In this document: piece after piece, positions 44,342 through 52,824 of the stretch | How positions within the stretch are numbered: position 1 is the first letter of the stretch | How the letters are laid out: each line of letters starts with the position of its first letter | Source: JADLGL01 sp963732865 | GTDB lineage: Bacteria; Pseudomonadota; Alphaproteobacteria; Rhizobiales; Kaistiaceae | Direction: 5' to 3' | NCBI GenBank assembly: GCA_963732865.1 | Contig: CAVTBC010000001.1 | Span: 62,001 to 126,000 of the forward strand | DNA length: 64,000 bases | Translations under genes and position numbers: made by a program | The notes under the pieces: generated by a model | Told to the model about the DNA's origin: nothing | The model's database searches: none | The model's input: the letters and a program-made list of their open reading frames with translations, nothing else

Positions 44342-44613
44342 TCAGCGTTCGTGCCGTCATTTCCGGGGCGGTTCAGGGCGTTGGCTATCGCTATTGGCTG
44401 AGCCGCGAGGCAACGGCGCTGGACGTGCGGGGCTGGGCGCGAAACCGCAGCGACGGAACGGTCGAAGCCGTGCTTGCGGGCGAGACGGCCGCGGTCGAGC
44501 AGCTGCTGGAGCGTTGCAAGACGGGGCCGTCGGCAGCCCGCGTTACGAGCGTGACGCGAGAGCCGTCACCGGAGCCGGAGGCGCAGGGCTTTCGGATCTT
44601 GCCCGATCGCTGA
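44338..44613 (+). CDS. Acylphosphatase
   Basis: This 91-residue acylphosphatase hydrolyses carboxyl-phosphate bonds. The catalytic Arg is in the motif GAVQGVGYRYW and the catalytic Asn in GWARNRSDGTVEAVLAG. The GTG at 44338 overlaps the ATP12 stop (GTGA) and gives the normal length; the frame upstream lies within the ATP12 gene. The 3' end overlaps the convergent lipB gene by about 71 bp, which is long for two conserved genes. Confidence 0.92.
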   Translation: MISVRAVISGAVQGVGYRYWLSREATALDVRGWARNRSDGTVEAVLAGETAAVEQLLERCKTGPSAARVTSVTREPSPEPEAQGFRILPDR

Positions 44614-45301
44614 CCGCGCCGAAGATCGGCTGGAATGCGGTCCGTAGCGCCTCATCCACGTCATGCAGGGAAGCTCCGACGCCCCGATCGGCGAGGCTGG
44701 TGACACCGAAGCCGGCCGCGCCGCAGGGGACGATGCCGGCATAGTGGCCGAGGTCGGGGGCGACGTTGATCGAGATGCCGTGGAAGGTCACCCAGCGACG
44801 GACGCGGACGCCGATCGCCGCGATCTTGGCCTCCGGCGCGCCGTCCTTGCCCGGAACCCAGACACCGACGCGGTCCTGCCGCCTTTCGCCTGAAAGACCG
44901 AAGGCCTTCAGCGTTTCGATGATCCAGGTTTCCAGCGATGAGACGTAGCAGCGGACGTCGCGCGCCCGTTTGCTGAGATCGAGCATCACATAGGCAACCC
45001 GCTGGCCGGGGCCGTGATAGGTGTACTGTCCGCCGCGCCCCGAACGGAAGACCGGGAACCGGTCCGGGATGAGCAGATCCGCAGGCTTGGCGCTGGTGCC
45101 GGCGGTATAGAGCGGCGGATGCTCAACCAGCCAGATGAGTTCCGAGGCCTCGCCGGCCAGAATTGCCTCGACCCGCGCCTCCATCGCCGCCACCGCGTCG
45201 GGATATTCGACGAGGCCGCCGCTCACCCGCCACTCAACGGCTTGGCCGGATTGGCTGAGAAAGCTGGGACAGGCGTTGCTGGATCGTTCGGCGGCGGTCA
45301 T
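44543..45301 (-). CDS. lipB: Octanoyltransferase LipB
   Basis: This 252-residue LipB moves octanoyl from acyl carrier protein to lipoyl domains of 2-oxoacid dehydrogenases. HPPLYTAGTSA, FRSGRGGQYTYHGPGQRVAYVMLDL, AKIAAIGVRV (catalytic Lys) and GIVPCG (catalytic Cys) are present. The C-terminal 30 residues beyond the fold (from about DRARSES) are variable, and these encode the region overlapping the acylphosphatase gene. ATG at 45301 gives the usual start region with a short extension. lipA is not in the window. Confidence 0.95.
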   Translation of the reverse strand: MTAAERSSNACPSFLSQSGQAVEWRVSGGLVEYPDAVAAMEARVEAILAGEASELIWLVEHPPLYTAGTSAKPADLLIPDRFPVFRSGRGGQYTYHGPGQRVAYVMLDLSKRARDVRCYVSSLETWIIETLKAFGLSGERRQDRVGVWVPGKDGAPEAKIAAIGVRVRRWVTFHGISINVAPDLGHYAGIVPCGAAGFGVTSLADRGVGASLHDVDEALRTAFQPIFGAVSDRARSESPAPPAPVTALASRS

Positions 45302-45414
45302 CGGGCAAATATAGATCGGGTTTCAGCGCCGCGCTTGTAACCCCAGAATCGATTTGTTACATCCCGTCCGCCCGCGCGGTCGGGGACCGCTTAGCGGCCT
45401 TCTCCAAAGTGTGT

Positions 45415-45499
45415 GCGGTCGTGGCGGAACTGGTAGACGCGCAGCGTTGAGGTCGCTGTGGGGCAACCCGTGGAAGTTCGAGTCTTCTCGACCGCACCA
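45415..45499 (+). tRNA. tRNA-Leu (anticodon GAG), CCA encoded
   Basis: The acceptor stem GCGGTCG pairs with CGACCGC, followed by A and an encoded CCA. The D-loop region GGCGGAACTGGTAGACGC is that of tRNA-Leu. The anticodon stem CAGCG/CGCTG encloses TTGAGGT, giving anticodon GAG. There is a long variable arm and a TTCGAGT T-loop. It is about 85 nt long including CCA. Confidence 0.95.
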
Positions 45500-45645
45500 T
45501 CCCCTCTTCGTGGCTCAAAGGGTCTCGGTGTATCTTTTTGCCGGTTAGGCGGAGCGGGGCAGATTAAAGCCATCGGCCCCGCGACTTAACCGTCGGACGC
45601 CTTTCCTTTCTCGTTCTTCCGGTGTGCCACCGGGCAGGAGGCGTC

Positions 45646-47052
45646 ATGACCGACGCGGGGATCGATACCGAGCTGACTGCTGCCGAACCGGCGTTGCGCG
45701 AGGCCGACGGCACGCTTTCGCGCGCTTTCGTGGATCGCCTGGTCGATGACATCGAGGCGGCCAATTCGGCGAAGATCGAGGATCTCGTCGGCGACCTCCA
45801 TATGGCCGACGTCGCCGATCTTCTCGAGGCGCTGCCGGCAGACCTCCGCGGTCCCTTCGTCCGGCTGCTCGGCGAGCATTTCGACTTCGCCGTCCTCACC
45901 GAGGTGGATGAAGGCATCCGCGCACAGGTGCTGGAGTTCCTCGAGGCAAAGGAAGTTGCCGACGGCGTCGCTGAACTCGAATCAGACGATGCGGTCTACA
46001 TCCTTGAGGACCTCGAGCCGAAAGAGCGCGAGGAGATCCTCGAACAGCTGCCGGCGAGCGACCGCGCCGCCCTCAAGCGCAATCTCGACTATCCGGAAGA
46101 ATCGGCTGGCCGCCGTATGCAATCGGCGTTCATCGCCGTGCCGCAATTCTGGACCGTCGGTCAGGCGATCGACCATATGCGCGAGGCAGACGACCTGCCC
46201 GACGATTTCTATGAGCTCTTCATCGTCGACCCGGCGCATCGGCTGGTCGGCGTCGTGCAGCTCAACCGCCTGCTCCGCTCACAGCGTCCGACACAGCTCG
46301 TCGACATCATGGACGAGACCGACAATGTGGTTCACGCGACGGACGGTCAGGAAGACGTGGCGCGGCGTTTCCAGCGTTATGATCTTGTGTCGGCGCCGGT
46401 TGTGGACGAGGCGGATCGCCTCGTCGGCGTTCTCACCATCGACGACATGCTTGATGTCATCGAGGAAGAGACGGACGAGGATATTCGCCGTCTTGCAGGT
46501 CTGGGCGACGCCGAGCTGACGGACAGCGTCCTGCGCAATTCGCGCTCGCGCCTGCCATGGCTGATTATCAATACCGCCACTGCATTCCTCGCGGCAGGGG
46601 TCATCGGCCTCTTCGGCGCGTCGATCGAGCAGATGGTGGCGCTGGCGATCCTTATGCCGATCGTCGCCTCGGTGGGTGGCAATACGGGCGTGCAGACCAT
46701 GACGGTCACGGTGCGCGCCATCGCGACGCGCGACCTCGGCCGCAATAATGCGAGGCGGATCATTTTGCGTGAGGTGCTGGTGGCGCTCCTCAACGGCCTC
46801 GCGGTCGCGCTGATCGTCGGCGTCGGGGCTGGGCTGTGGTTCGGCAATATGCAGCTCGCATTCGTTATCGCTCTGGCCTTGATGATCAACATGCTGGCGG
46901 CGGGTCTTGCGGGCGTGCTGATCCCGATGACTCTCAACCGTTGGAAGTTCGACCCGGCCGTGTCGTCGGGCGTGTTCGTTTCGACGGTCACGGATGTGGT
47001 TGGCTTCTTCGCATTTCTCGGTCTGGCGGCCGTTTGGTTCGGGTTGCTCTAG
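45646..47052 (+). CDS. mgtE: Magnesium transporter MgtE
   Basis: This 468-residue MgtE is a Mg2+ channel/transporter gated by cytosolic magnesium. The N domain (LVGDLHMADVADLLEALP, then EREEILEQLPASDR), two CBS domains (IMDETDNVVHATDGQEDVARRF...LVGVLTIDDMLDVI) and five C-terminal membrane helices with SVGGNTGVQTMTV and LIPMTLNRWKFDPA are in order. The ATG at 45646 has AGGAGG a few bases upstream and is clearly better than the GTG at 45622. No magnesium riboswitch was recognised in the leader. It is followed after nine bases by an oxidoreductase gene. Confidence 0.97.
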   Translation: MTDAGIDTELTAAEPALREADGTLSRAFVDRLVDDIEAANSAKIEDLVGDLHMADVADLLEALPADLRGPFVRLLGEHFDFAVLTEVDEGIRAQVLEFLEAKEVADGVAELESDDAVYILEDLEPKEREEILEQLPASDRAALKRNLDYPEESAGRRMQSAFIAVPQFWTVGQAIDHMREADDLPDDFYELFIVDPAHRLVGVVQLNRLLRSQRPTQLVDIMDETDNVVHATDGQEDVARRFQRYDLVSAPVVDEADRLVGVLTIDDMLDVIEEETDEDIRRLAGLGDAELTDSVLRNSRSRLPWLIINTATAFLAAGVIGLFGASIEQMVALAILMPIVASVGGNTGVQTMTVTVRAIATRDLGRNNARRIILREVLVALLNGLAVALIVGVGAGLWFGNMQLAFVIALALMINMLAAGLAGVLIPMTLNRWKFDPAVSSGVFVSTVTDVVGFFAFLGLAAVWFGLL

Positions 47053-47061
47053 GGGGCGTGG

Positions 47062-47991
47062 ATGGTTGAACGGATCAGGGTCGGCGTCGTTGGCCATGGC
47101 TATTTCGGGGCGTTTCACGCCCGTCACTACGAAGCTCACGACGAGGTGGAACTGGTCGCCATCGCCGATCCGACGCCTTCCGCGGCCGAGGCGATCCAGG
47201 CGGCCTACAATCGCCGGCATGTCGACGACTATCGCCAGCTGATCGGCAAGGTCGACGCCGTCTCGATTGCGGCGCCGACCGGGATGCATGAGGCGATCGC
47301 CACGGATTTCATTGAGGCGGGCGTGCATGTTCTGGTCGAGAAGCCGCTATGCCAGACGGCCGAGGCGGCGGCGCGGGTCACCGCCCTCGCAGCCGCCAAG
47401 GGCGTCGTTCTCAATGTCGGGCATATCGAACGGTTTTCGCCGGTCTATCGCCGGCTGCGCGATGAGATCGCATCGCCGATCCGGCAGTTCGACGTGCACC
47501 GCATCGCGCCCTGGCGCGGACGGATTCTCGACGTCGACGTCGTCCTCGACATGATGATCCACGACATCGATCTCGTGCTCAACCTCGCCGGCAGTGAGCC
47601 TGTGAGTGTGGCGGCGTCAGGCGTCGAAATGATGGGGCACGGCCTCGACGCCGTGCTGGCCCGGGTCGCTTTCGCCAGCGGCGCAATGGCGCATATCTCG
47701 GCAAGCCGCATCGCCCCGAAGGTCAGCCGGGTGATGACCATCGCGGAAACGGGGCGGACGCTGACGGCCGATTTCGGCGCCGGGACGCTGGCGGTCTTTA
47801 CCGCAGCGGATAAGGACGTTCGCGAGGACGAGGTGCCCCGCGCCGATGCGCTGCGCGGCGAAATCGATGCCTTCCTCGCCGCGGTCGCCGGCGAAAGAGA
47901 GGCGGGGGGCGTGGACGGTTTCGCGGCGACGCGGGCCTTGGCGCTGGCGGACCGCATCCGCGCAGCCTGTCTTGGCGTCACGCCGAATTGA
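47062..47991 (+). CDS. Gfo/Idh/MocA family NAD(P)-dependent oxidoreductase
   Basis: This 309-residue sugar-type dehydrogenase has the Rossmann start RVGVVGHGYFGAFHARHY, the family signature EKPLCQ (catalytic Lys) around residue 95 and GHIERFSPVYRRL. A central segment, DMMIHDIDLV, supplies the other catalytic residues (D-x3-H). GHIERF-type members include UDP-GlcNAc 3-dehydrogenases (GnnA/WlbA-like) used for aminated sugars in lipid A or O-antigen, but no lpx or amino-transferase gene is adjacent here, so the substrate is left open. It probably shares a transcript with mgtE. Confidence 0.8.
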   Translation: MVERIRVGVVGHGYFGAFHARHYEAHDEVELVAIADPTPSAAEAIQAAYNRRHVDDYRQLIGKVDAVSIAAPTGMHEAIATDFIEAGVHVLVEKPLCQTAEAAARVTALAAAKGVVLNVGHIERFSPVYRRLRDEIASPIRQFDVHRIAPWRGRILDVDVVLDMMIHDIDLVLNLAGSEPVSVAASGVEMMGHGLDAVLARVAFASGAMAHISASRIAPKVSRVMTIAETGRTLTADFGAGTLAVFTAADKDVREDEVPRADALRGEIDAFLAAVAGEREAGGVDGFAATRALALADRIRAACLGVTPN

Positions 47992-48053
47992 GGCAATCGT
48001 AGCGCGAGGTTGCGTAGGGTCGACCAAGTGCACAATCGGAAATGGGGCGAGCG

Positions 48054-48779
48054 ATGGCGGATGAAGCAGCGGCAAAGTGGGATTTCTCCGGCCTTAAGGC
48101 GGTCAGCCTCAACTGCACACTAAAGCGTTCGCCCGAGGTTTCGAACACGGCCGGGCTGATGAGTGTTGCCGAGCACATCATGCGCGAGCACGGTGTCGAG
48201 GTGAGCCATATCCGCGTTGTCGACCATCCGCTGGCGCAGGGCGTTTATCCGGACATGCGTGAGCATGGCTGGGAGGAAGACGCTTGGCCGGAGCTGTGGA
48301 AGGTCGTCAAGGCGGCCGACATTGTCCTGGTCGGGACGCCGATCTGGCTCGGCCAGATATCGGGTGTGTGCAAGCTCCTGATCGAGCGGCTCTATGCCCA
48401 GTCCGGCCAGCCCAACGACAAGGGCCAATACATCTATTACGGCAAGGTCGGCGGCTGCATCATCACCGGCAATGAAGACGGCATCAAGCATTGCGCGATG
48501 GAGATTCTCTATTCGCTGCAGCACCTTGGCATCACCATCCCGCCGCAGGCCGACGCCGGCTGGATCGGCGAGGCAGGGCCTGGCCCGTCCTATCTCGACA
48601 AGGATTTGGGTGGGCTCGAGAACGAGTTCACGCAGCGCAACACGACGTTCATGACGTGGAATTTGATGCACTTCGCCAAGATGCTGAAGGATGCCGGTGG
48701 CGTTCCGGCCTATGGCAATCTGCGCACCGCCTGGGACATGGGCGAGCGCTATGGCTACGAAAATCCAGAATACCGCTAG
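48054..48779 (+). CDS. NADPH-dependent FMN reductase / flavodoxin-fold protein
   Basis: This protein of about 241 residues has the flavodoxin-like fold: LKAVSLNCTLKRSPEVSNTAGLM (phosphate-binding loop of the FMN site), ADIVLVGTPIWLGQISGVCKLLIERL and KVGGCIITGNEDG (ring-binding loop). Such proteins reduce FMN or quinones with NAD(P)H. ATG at 48054 has GGGGCGAG upstream; ATG at 48042 is the alternative. Its TAG shares the palindrome CTAG with the stop of the convergent MFS gene. Confidence 0.82.
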   Translation: MADEAAAKWDFSGLKAVSLNCTLKRSPEVSNTAGLMSVAEHIMREHGVEVSHIRVVDHPLAQGVYPDMREHGWEEDAWPELWKVVKAADIVLVGTPIWLGQISGVCKLLIERLYAQSGQPNDKGQYIYYGKVGGCIITGNEDGIKHCAMEILYSLQHLGITIPPQADAGWIGEAGPGPSYLDKDLGGLENEFTQRNTTFMTWNLMHFAKMLKDAGGVPAYGNLRTAWDMGERYGYENPEYR

Positions 48780-50008
48780 GACCGTTCGATAGCGCTGCGG
48801 CGGACCACAGTCATCGCGCCAAGCGCAAGAAGCACAACTCCGCCAGCAGCGAAGGCGGCGCCTGTGCCCAGGCCGCTGGCGATGGCGCTGCCGAGAAACG
48901 GCGCCAACAGCATTGCCATCATGGTGACAGCTTCGCCCGCGGCGAAGACGCGGGCGATACGATCCGGCGGGGTCTCAGACTGCACGATTGTCCGATAAGG
49001 CACGGTCATGAAGGCCGTCGAACCTCCCGCCACTGCCAGGCCGAGCAGGAAGAGCACCAGCGGTACCGGCCAGCCCGAGAGCGCCGCAATTCCCGCCAGC
49101 ATGGCTGTGACGCCGCCGACCAGGGCGCTGAGCGCCATGACGCCGAGCGGTCGCGTCCTGGTAGCCGAACCCGCGACGAGCGCGCCGATCAGGCCGCCTG
49201 CGCCGGAGGCGCTGATGCCCAGACCAAAGGCGGTGGCGTCGAGATGGAAATCGTCGGCAAGCAGGGCAATGAAGGCGTCGTAGAGGAAGAAGGCAAAATA
49301 GGCCGTGGCGCTGAAAATCAGGGCCGTGCGCAGCAGGCGGCTGCGGCTGAATTCGGCCAGTCCGGCGAGGGCCTTCTTGCGGAATCCTTCGAGGCTGTCG
49401 CCCGTTGTGGCGGTGCGCCCGATGGGAATGGTCGCTGCCAGTCCTGCCGCCACCAGCGACAGCGCCGCGTTGATGCCGAACACGCCGCGCGCCGACATGA
49501 TCGCGAGCAACAGGCCGCCAACGGCCGGGCCGGCGATCTTCGACGTCTGATTGATCGCATGGTGGAGACCGTTTGCGACGCCGAAAAGGTGCGTGGGCGT
49601 CGTGGCCTGGATCGCCGCCTGCCGCGCCGGGGTGAACGCGGAATCGATCGAGGCGCGTATGAAAACGATGCCGAGAACCAATGCCGTGTCATTGGCAAAC
49701 GCCAGGCTGAGCGTTGCAAGTCCGCGGCCGAGATTCGATAAAATCAGCACCAGTCGCAACGGCGACCTGTCGACAACAACCGCGAGCAGCGGGCCGACAA
49801 GGACGTAGGGGAGGCCAAGGGCGATTGCGAAGAGCGCGAGGACGAGCGGGCCTTCGCCCCAACTGAAGACTAGCAGGGCGACGACCGCGGCGTAATCGAC
49901 CCAATCGGAAAAATCCGCCGGAATCGCCATGAGGGCGAGCCGCCGGGGGATGCCGAGCGCCAGTAGCTGGCGATAGCCATTTTTCGGCTTGGGTTCGTCG
50001 GAACTCAC
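48776..50008 (-). CDS. Major facilitator superfamily exporter, MFS_3/EntS-like
   Basis: This 410-residue protein has about 12 hydrophobic segments, with the pattern of the MFS_3 exporters related to the enterobactin exporter EntS (GPLLAVVVDRSPLRLVLILSN, the motif A-like loop after helix 2; FTPARQAAIQATTPTHLFGVANGLHH; AGPAVGGLLL). It probably exports a small lipophilic compound or siderophore-like molecule; no biosynthetic cluster is near. The GTG start at 50008 gives a cytosolic N-terminus and is not well supported by a ribosome site. It reads away from the small RNA candidate. Confidence 0.8.
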   Translation of the reverse strand: MSSDEPKPKNGYRQLLALGIPRRLALMAIPADFSDWVDYAAVVALLVFSWGEGPLVLALFAIALGLPYVLVGPLLAVVVDRSPLRLVLILSNLGRGLATLSLAFANDTALVLGIVFIRASIDSAFTPARQAAIQATTPTHLFGVANGLHHAINQTSKIAGPAVGGLLLAIMSARGVFGINAALSLVAAGLAATIPIGRTATTGDSLEGFRKKALAGLAEFSRSRLLRTALIFSATAYFAFFLYDAFIALLADDFHLDATAFGLGISASGAGGLIGALVAGSATRTRPLGVMALSALVGGVTAMLAGIAALSGWPVPLVLFLLGLAVAGGSTAFMTVPYRTIVQSETPPDRIARVFAAGEAVTMMAMLLAPFLGSAIASGLGTGAAFAAGGVVLLALGAMTVVRRSAIERS

Positions 50009-50165
50009 TGCTTCGGCTTACCCATGATCCCGCGTTTGGCCCGAGGCGCGGACGAAGTTAGCCTGATGATGGGAGAGGGCAAATGGTGCGGCGATGCCGC
50101 GCAGGGGATGACGCTTGCGCTACTGCGTGTGCGAGGCGACAACCACGGAACCCGGCCGCCCCCTG

Positions 50166-50204
50166 AAAAAAGGGGCGACGAGGCTGGGAGAGCCTGCCGC
50201 CCCT
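50166..50204 (-). terminator. Rho-independent terminator of the small RNA candidate
   Basis: On the minus strand, a two-part GC-rich hairpin (7 bp plus 5 bp) is followed directly by six T residues, a textbook intrinsic terminator. On the plus strand no T-run follows, so it acts on minus-strand transcripts. On the plus strand GGGGCG at 50172-50177 could alternatively pair with the CGCCCC just upstream (50157-50163 region). Confidence 0.7.
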
Positions 50205-50250
50205 CAAGTTACAGAACTAGAACCCGCAAGGAGTAAGCGGGCCCTCGGGG

Positions 50251-50285
50251 AAAAAAGCTGAGTAGGGAACTCAGCATTTGTTTTG
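50251..50285. terminator. Possible bidirectional terminator hairpin
   Basis: GCTGAGT/ACTCAGC (50257-50263 with 50269-50275) around loop AGGGA. On the minus strand it is followed by T6, and on the plus strand by ATTTGTTTTG, so it could stop transcripts in both directions: the DUF599 gene coming from the right and any plus-strand transcript from the left. It coincides with the first hairpin of the small RNA candidate. Confidence 0.55.
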
Positions 50286-50332
50286 TCGCACGATCCCGCC
50301 GCTTTGTCCAGCGCGCCATTGCGACGCACGCT

Positions 50333-51018
50333 TCAGTGATGGATGGCGCGCGAGGGCTGCGACCAGAATTGCCGGTGCACCAGGATCAGTAAGACGAAGG
50401 CGGAAGCGGCGAGAAGATACCAGGGACTCGCCAGCCAGGTGAGATAGGCGAGGCCGAAATTGAAGGCCCGCTGGCCGCGATTGAAATTGCGCCCGCTCAG
50501 GCGAAGGAAGTCGGCGGCCTTGCCCATGGCGACGCGGGCTTCGTCGCTGCCGGCTTTCGCGGCCGGGGGCAGGGCGCCGACCAGGATCGAGGCGTAGTTG
50601 ATGAGCCGGTAGGACCAGCTGAATTTGAAGAAGGCGTACACGAAGATGAGGATGAGCCCGATCATCTTCAGTTCGAACAGCGGGTCGTTGGTAACGCTGC
50701 CGGGGACGATGTCCTGGATCGCCGTCGCGACGAGTCCGATGAGCCGAGAACCGCCAGGCCGGCGCCGATCCCGAGCATGGAGGCCGATCCGAAGAAGGCG
50801 CTGCCGTTCTGCAGGCCGGAGAGGATGTTGACGTCGGCGATGCGGACGTCGCGAGACTGGATCATCTCGACCCAGCGACGGCGCTGCTGGTCCATGGCGG
50901 TGGATAGCGTGCGGGCGGCGAGCGGGCCGTGATCGACCAGCAACGCATATCCGAACCAGGCGACCAGGAAGCCGGAAAGGGCTACAACATCGCCGAAGGA
51001 GATCTCTGAGATATTCAT
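50333..51018 (-). CDS. DUF599 membrane protein (frameshifted in this sequence)
   Basis: This membrane protein of about 228 residues belongs to the DUF599 family. The N-terminal part (DVVALSGFLVAWFGYALLVDHGP, RRRWVEMIQSRDVRIADVNILSGLQNG) is in one frame and the rest (FVYAFFKFSWSYRLINYASILVGALP, RAFNFGLAYLTWLASPWYLLA) in another. One missing base near 50744 explains it; adding a C restores LAVLGLIGLVATAIQDI. Four hydrophobic segments remain. The ATG at 51018 lacks a clear ribosome site. The function is unknown. It ends about 60 bp before the hairpin at 50257-50275. Confidence 0.78.
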
Positions 51019-51167
51019 GAGAGGAATCGATCGCCTTCCCAATGATCGACGGGTAGCGCGATTCGCGGCGGGCTTCGCGCCCCGGGAATTTTCTTTGACC
51101 GGAAAATGACCGGCGTTTATAGGAACGGCGCTTCTGGCAAGGGATTTGCGCTCGGAGCCGGGCACCC

Positions 51168-51252
51168 GCGGGCGTGGTGGAACTGGTAGACACGCTGGAT
51201 TTAGGTTCCAGTGGCTTGCGCCGTGGGGGTTCAAATCCCTCCGCCCGCACCA
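51168..51252 (+). tRNA. tRNA-Leu (anticodon TAG), CCA encoded
   Basis: The acceptor stem GCGGGCG pairs with CGCCCGC, followed by A and CCA. The D-arm GTGGAACTGGTAGACACG is leucine-type. The anticodon stem CTGGA/TCCAG encloses TTTAGGT, giving TAG. The T-arm has GGTTCAAAT. It is 85 nt long and lies upstream of tig, as is common in this group. Confidence 0.95.
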
Positions 51253-51303
51253 GCCGGCGGGCCTCAGGAAAACGTTGCTTCGGCCTAAAAGGAATTGAGT
51301 AGC

Positions 51304-52668
51304 ATGCAGGTGACGGAGACCCTTTCGGAGGGTTTGAAGCGGGAATTCAAGGTTGTCGTGCCCGCTTCGGAGCTGGATTCGCGTCTCGTGGCGCGCCTAG
51401 AGGAAATGAAGGGCTCGGCCCAGATTCGAGGTTTCCGGCCGGGTAAGGTTCCCGTCAGCCATTTGCGTCGGCTTGTCGGCCGGCAGACCATGTCGGAGAT
51501 CGTCAACGACATCCTGCGTGAACAGACGAGCGAAATCCTGAGCCAGCGCGGCGAGCGCGCGGCGCTGCAGCCGAGCTACGACCTTCCCGAGGACGAGAAG
51601 CAGGCGGGCGAAGTGCTCGACGGCAAGGCGGACCTCGAATTCGCCATGCGCTATGAGGTTCTGCCGCAGGTCGAACTCGGCGACTTCAAGTCAATCTCGA
51701 TCGAACGGCCACGTGTCGACGTGCCGGAGGAGGAGGTCGAGCGCAATCTCCTGCGTCTGGCGCAAGCCAACGCTACCTATTCGCCGAAGGAGGGCAAGGC
51801 CGCCGAGAACGACCGTGTCGTCATCGACTATGTCGGCAAGCTGGACGGCGAGCCCTTCGAGGGCGGCTCGGATCAGGGCGCGCCGCTGACACTCGGCTCC
51901 AAGCAATTCATTCCCGGCTTCGAGGAGCAGCTGATCGGCGCCTCAGCGGGCGACGAGAAGACCATCAGCGTGACCTTCCCGGAGGATTATGGCGCCAAGA
52001 ATCTGGCGGGCAAGGAAGCCACCTTCGACATCAAGGTGAAGGAAGTCAGCGCTCCGGACAGCGTGGCGATCGATGACGCGCTTGCGGCCAAACTTGGCCT
52101 GGAAACGCTCGACAAGCTGCGCGGTGCCATCAGGCAGCAGCTGGAAAGCCAGACCGGTCCGCTGGTGCGCCAGCGCGTCAAGCGGCAATTGCTCGACGCC
52201 CTCGACAAGATGCACAAATTCGACCCGCCGCCGACCATGGTGCAGCAGGAGTTCGACGCAATCTGGGGCGAAGTCATCAACGAGATGGCGAATGCCGACA
52301 AGAGCTTCGCCGACGAGGACACGACCGAGGAAGAGGCGCAGACCTACTACCGGGGCATCGCCGATCGTCGTGTCCGGCTGGGGCTGGTGCTGGCCGAAAT
52401 CGGCGAGCGCAACCGCATCGAAGTGAGCGACAACGAACTGCAGCGCGCGCTCGGCGACGAAGTCCGGCGCAATCCGGGCCGCGAGAAGGAAGTCGCGAAC
52501 TTCTACGAGAACACGCCGGGCGCCTTGCAGCGGCTGCGCGCACCGCTGTTCGAGGAGAAGGTTGTCGACTTCCTGATCGAGCTTGCCACGGTGGCCGACA
52601 AGACGGTCACCCGCGAAGAGCTGGTGGCGATGGTTGAGGCCGACGATCAGGACAGCGCCGCGGGCTGA
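51304..52668 (+). CDS. tig: Trigger factor (ribosome-bound chaperone, FKBP-type PPIase)
   Basis: This 454-residue trigger factor binds nascent chains at the ribosome exit. The N-domain ribosome-binding signature is in KGSAQIRGFRPGKVP (GFRxGxxP), the FKBP-like PPIase domain spans roughly residues 165-250 (VVIDYVGKLDGEPFEGG, FIPGFEEQLIGA), and the C-terminal arms follow. The ATG at 51304 has AAAAGGA about 11 bases upstream; a TTG at 51295 would put that site too close. It leads the proteostasis block tig-clpP-clpX-lon. Confidence 0.97.
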   Translation: MQVTETLSEGLKREFKVVVPASELDSRLVARLEEMKGSAQIRGFRPGKVPVSHLRRLVGRQTMSEIVNDILREQTSEILSQRGERAALQPSYDLPEDEKQAGEVLDGKADLEFAMRYEVLPQVELGDFKSISIERPRVDVPEEEVERNLLRLAQANATYSPKEGKAAENDRVVIDYVGKLDGEPFEGGSDQGAPLTLGSKQFIPGFEEQLIGASAGDEKTISVTFPEDYGAKNLAGKEATFDIKVKEVSAPDSVAIDDALAAKLGLETLDKLRGAIRQQLESQTGPLVRQRVKRQLLDALDKMHKFDPPPTMVQQEFDAIWGEVINEMANADKSFADEDTTEEEAQTYYRGIADRRVRLGLVLAEIGERNRIEVSDNELQRALGDEVRRNPGREKEVANFYENTPGALQRLRAPLFEEKVVDFLIELATVADKTVTREELVAMVEADDQDSAAG

Positions 52669-52824
52669 CACGGCCCACGGGTAACTCAATTCCCAACAGA
52701 GTGATGGCTGGGCCTTTGCGTCGGCCCTGGGCGCGCCTACATAATCCCGACGCGAACCGAGGGATTCGTTTCCTGGTGCCTGCAAATCGGCCTCAGGACA
52801 GCCATACGAAAGGACGCCCGCCAC

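Larger units (their letters stand above)
50165..50285 (-). ncRNA. Candidate trans-acting small RNA with three anti-Shine-Dalgarno loops (alpha-r14/NfeR1-like)
   Basis: The gap 50009-50332 has no gene but, read on the minus strand, three clear hairpins. Hairpin 1 (50275-50257): 7-bp stem GCTGAGT/ACTCAGC, loop TCCCT, then T6. Hairpin 2 (50241-50223): stem CCCGC/GCGGG, loop TTACTCCTT. Hairpin 3 (50204-50171): outer stem AGGGGCG/CGCCCCT, inner stem AGGCT/AGCCT, loop CTCCC, followed directly by T6. Each loop carries a CU-rich run complementary to Shine-Dalgarno sequences. Three stem-loops with repeated anti-SD loops in about 115-120 nt is the described form of the rhizobial alpha-r14 family (NfeR1). 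Hairpin 1 could also be the terminator of the DUF599 gene, which ends just upstream. No strong promoter was found. Family assignment is inference from shape. Confidence 0.55.

Noticed and set aside
46279..47328. 349-codon minus-strand frame opposite mgtE
   Set aside because: The protein is an unstructured mix of Asp, Arg and His residues typical of antisense frames; mgtE is certain.
50024..50236. 70-codon plus-strand frame in the gap before the DUF599 gene
   Set aside because: No ribosome site and Arg/Pro-rich composition; it runs across the hairpins of the small RNA candidate.
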